A DNA stretch of 6,489 nucleotides from Desulfatibacillaceae bacterium (GTDB taxonomy: Bacteria > Desulfobacterota > Desulfobacteria > Desulfobacterales > Desulfatibacillaceae), in the NCBI GenBank assembly GCA_030018745.1, contig JASEHB010000149.1:1-6489 (forward strand). The letters are read 5' to 3'. The notes beneath the pieces are model-generated. The model ran no database searches, was not told where the DNA came from, and saw only the letters and a list, made by a program, of their open reading frames with translations. Both the position numbers and the translations under genes were made by a program. Positions 5,737 through 6,489 of the stretch are shown here, one piece after another; position 1 is the stretch's first letter; each line of letters opens with the position of its first letter.

Positions 5737-5763
5737 TGGTTTTCAAAAACCACAATATATTGT
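5737..5763. repeat. Two adjacent palindromes after AT2
   Basis: TGGTTTT (5737-5743) and AAAACCA (5746-5752) form a 7-bp inverted repeat with a 2-nt centre. It is joined to the perfect 12-nt palindrome ACAATATATTGT (5752-5763), the two sharing base 5752. They begin 8 nt after the AT2 stop. No T tract follows, so an intrinsic terminator is not supported, but a protein-binding site is possible. Confidence 0.4.
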
Positions 5764-5768
5764 ATAAA
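5740..5768 (+). promoter_or_regulatory. Possible promoter of the DUF1499 lipoprotein gene
   Basis: TTTTCA (5740-5745, 4 of 6 matches to the -35 consensus) is followed after 17 nt by TATAAA (5763-5768, 5 of 6 matches to the -10). Transcription would begin near 5775, leaving an unusually long leader of about 190 nt before the GTG start at 5963. The site overlaps the palindromes at 5737-5763. Confidence 0.35.
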
Positions 5769-5791
5769 AAGAGAAAGGCCACATTAAGGGC

Positions 5792-5819
5792 GGCTGTCAA
5801 CGAAACAGCCCCTGACAGC
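5792..5819 (+). other. Mutually exclusive hairpins in the DUF1499 gene leader
   Basis: GGCTGT (5792-5797) can pair with ACAGCC (5805-5810), or the overlapping GCTGTCA (5793-5799) can pair with TGACAGC (5813-5819). The two structures use the same left arm and cannot form together. This resembles an RNA switch, but no T tract follows and neither structure covers the ribosome binding site at 5951-5956. The rest of the gap between AT2 and the lipoprotein gene (5730-5962) shows no gene I can support. Confidence 0.3.
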
Positions 5820-5962
5820 TTGAAAAGCGATTTGCGGCTCAAGAAGGAAGATGCCCCGTCCTGGTGCCCGGTCTCGGCGGGACCGACGGCAATCAGCGGC
5901 AACCGCCTTTTGCACCTCAAGGAACAAGCACGCTGAACCAAAACAAAAAAAGGAGGCTGTCC

Positions 5963-6388
5963 GTGAAAAAATTTCTGCTCATCCTTCCCCTGTTGGGAAT
6001 CCTGTCCTTTGGCTGCTCCGGCAAAAAGCCCGGAAACATAGGGCTTCAAAACGGAAACCTTGCCCCTTGCCCGTCCAGCCCCAATTGCGTTTCATCCCAA
6101 GAAGGCCAAAAGCCCTTTGCTTTTTCAGGTTCAGCAGAGCAGGCCATGACCAGGCTTGGAAAGGTTATTGAGGCAATGCCCGGCGCAAGGGTTGAAACTT
6201 TGGATGCAGATTACCTGCACGCCACATTCAAATCGCGCGTTTTTGGCTTTGTGGATGATGTAGAGTTTCATGCGGACAGGGAAAAGGGCCTTATTCACTT
6301 TCGCTCTGCTTCCCGCCTTGGATATTGGGATTTTGGAGCAAACAAAAGGCGCATAAAAAAAATACAGAAGCTTTTCGAGGGGTCATAA
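5963..6388 (+). CDS. DUF1499-like lipoprotein
   Basis: 141 residues from the GTG at 5963, preceded by AGGAGG (5951-5956) with a 6-nt gap. An ATG 99 nt further upstream (5864) is open in the same frame but has no ribosome binding site and would bury the signal sequence. Lys2-Lys3, then a hydrophobic core (4-16) and Gly17-Cys18-Ser19 suggest a signal peptidase II lipobox, although Ser at -3 is less usual than Leu. Ser at +2 favours the outer membrane. CPSSPNCVSS (36-45) and HFRSASRLGYWDFGANKRR (112-130) match the signature regions I know from DUF1499 proteins, and the length fits that family. The function is unknown. The gene follows the aminotransferase operon after 233 nt, so it probably has its own promoter and may be unrelated. 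Confidence 0.87.
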   Translation: MKKFLLILPLLGILSFGCSGKKPGNIGLQNGNLAPCPSSPNCVSSQEGQKPFAFSGSAEQAMTRLGKVIEAMPGARVETLDADYLHATFKSRVFGFVDDVEFHADREKGLIHFRSASRLGYWDFGANKRRIKKIQKLFEGS

Positions 6389-6489
6389 ACAGGGCAGGGC
6401 AGGTGTTTTTTTGTGGCACTCCTTTTTGTTGCCGGATGATATGGAAATGTTCCAAAAAGCTATAATATCTGCTTTAGAAACTGCACCAG
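6389..6489. other. Downstream intergenic region, no gene seen
   Basis: There are T-rich tracts (6408-6414 and 6423-6427) but no convincing GC stem before them, so no terminator is called for the lipoprotein gene. A perfect TATAAT (6461-6466) occurs without a correctly spaced -35 box, and a small inverted repeat, TGGAA/TTCCA (6442-6446/6450-6454), precedes it. It may be part of the promoter of a gene beyond the window. Confidence 0.3.

Noticed and set aside
5737..5752. Inverted repeat after AT2 as an operon terminator
   Set aside because: The stem is AT-rich with only a 2-nt loop and no T tract follows, so it does not meet the form of an intrinsic terminator.
5864..5962. Upstream ATG as start of the lipoprotein gene
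   Set aside because: There is no ribosome binding site, and it would place 33 polar residues before the lipoprotein signal. The GTG at 5963 has a strong AGGAGG.
5717..6049. 110-codon minus-strand open frame after AT2
   Set aside because: It overlaps the AT2 end and the lipoprotein start, no domain was recognised, and I see no SD-supported start.
1..6489. tRNA or rRNA genes, CRISPR arrays, insertion sequences or prophage genes
   Set aside because: No tRNA-like fold, regularly spaced repeat array, transposase or integrase motif, or terminal inverted repeats bounding a gene were seen on either strand.

Overview
This 6.5 kb window looks like chromosomal DNA from an anaerobic bacterium. My best guess is a Desulfobacterota-type (delta-proteobacterial) organism. 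The main reason is a complete, oxygen-sensitive 2-hydroxyacyl-CoA dehydratase activator (BadF/BadG/BcrA/HgdC ATPase family) with both iron-sulfur cysteines. That gene sits among Gram-negative-style genes, including a lipoprotein with a DUF1499-like domain. The taxonomic call is inference from gene content only.

Layout. Positions 10-46 hold a strong intrinsic terminator that closes an operon lying before the window. Positions 192-998 (+) encode the dehydratase activator. Convergent to it, with only 11 nt between the stop codons, is 1010-2104 (-), a membrane-anchored protein with a beta-sandwich-like domain and HEAT repeats. A 330-nt divergent intergenic region (2105-2434) carries a good sigma70-type promoter for the HEAT gene, several AT-rich inverted repeats, and a promoter overlapped by palindromes that reads into the next operon. 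That operon is tetR-family regulator (2435-3097), class III aminotransferase AT1 (3094-4470) and a second class III aminotransferase homologue AT2 (4497-5729). A 233-nt leader or intergenic stretch with alternative hairpins follows, then a DUF1499-like lipoprotein gene (5963-6388, GTG start).

The most interesting part is the aminotransferase pair. AT1 keeps the full PLP-binding set: phosphate loop Gly123-Ser124-Gly125, Tyr152-His153-Gly154, Asp237 and Schiff-base Lys266. AT2 aligns with AT1 along its whole length, but the Schiff-base lysine is Glu258 and the phosphate loop is Val-Val-Arg. AT2 nevertheless keeps the aspartate, the TGFGRTG segment and the cross-subunit Thr-Phe-Gly-Gly motif, and its reading frame is intact. 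AT2 therefore looks like a conserved pseudoenzyme encoded beside its active paralogue. The two may form an asymmetric heterodimer, as in serine palmitoyltransferase LCB1/LCB2, a different PLP family. AT1 also has a 38-residue hydrophobic/basic tail that AT2 lacks. The TetR protein probably represses its own operon through palindromes that overlap the -35 box and the transcription start region. The substrate of the pair cannot be read from the sequence.
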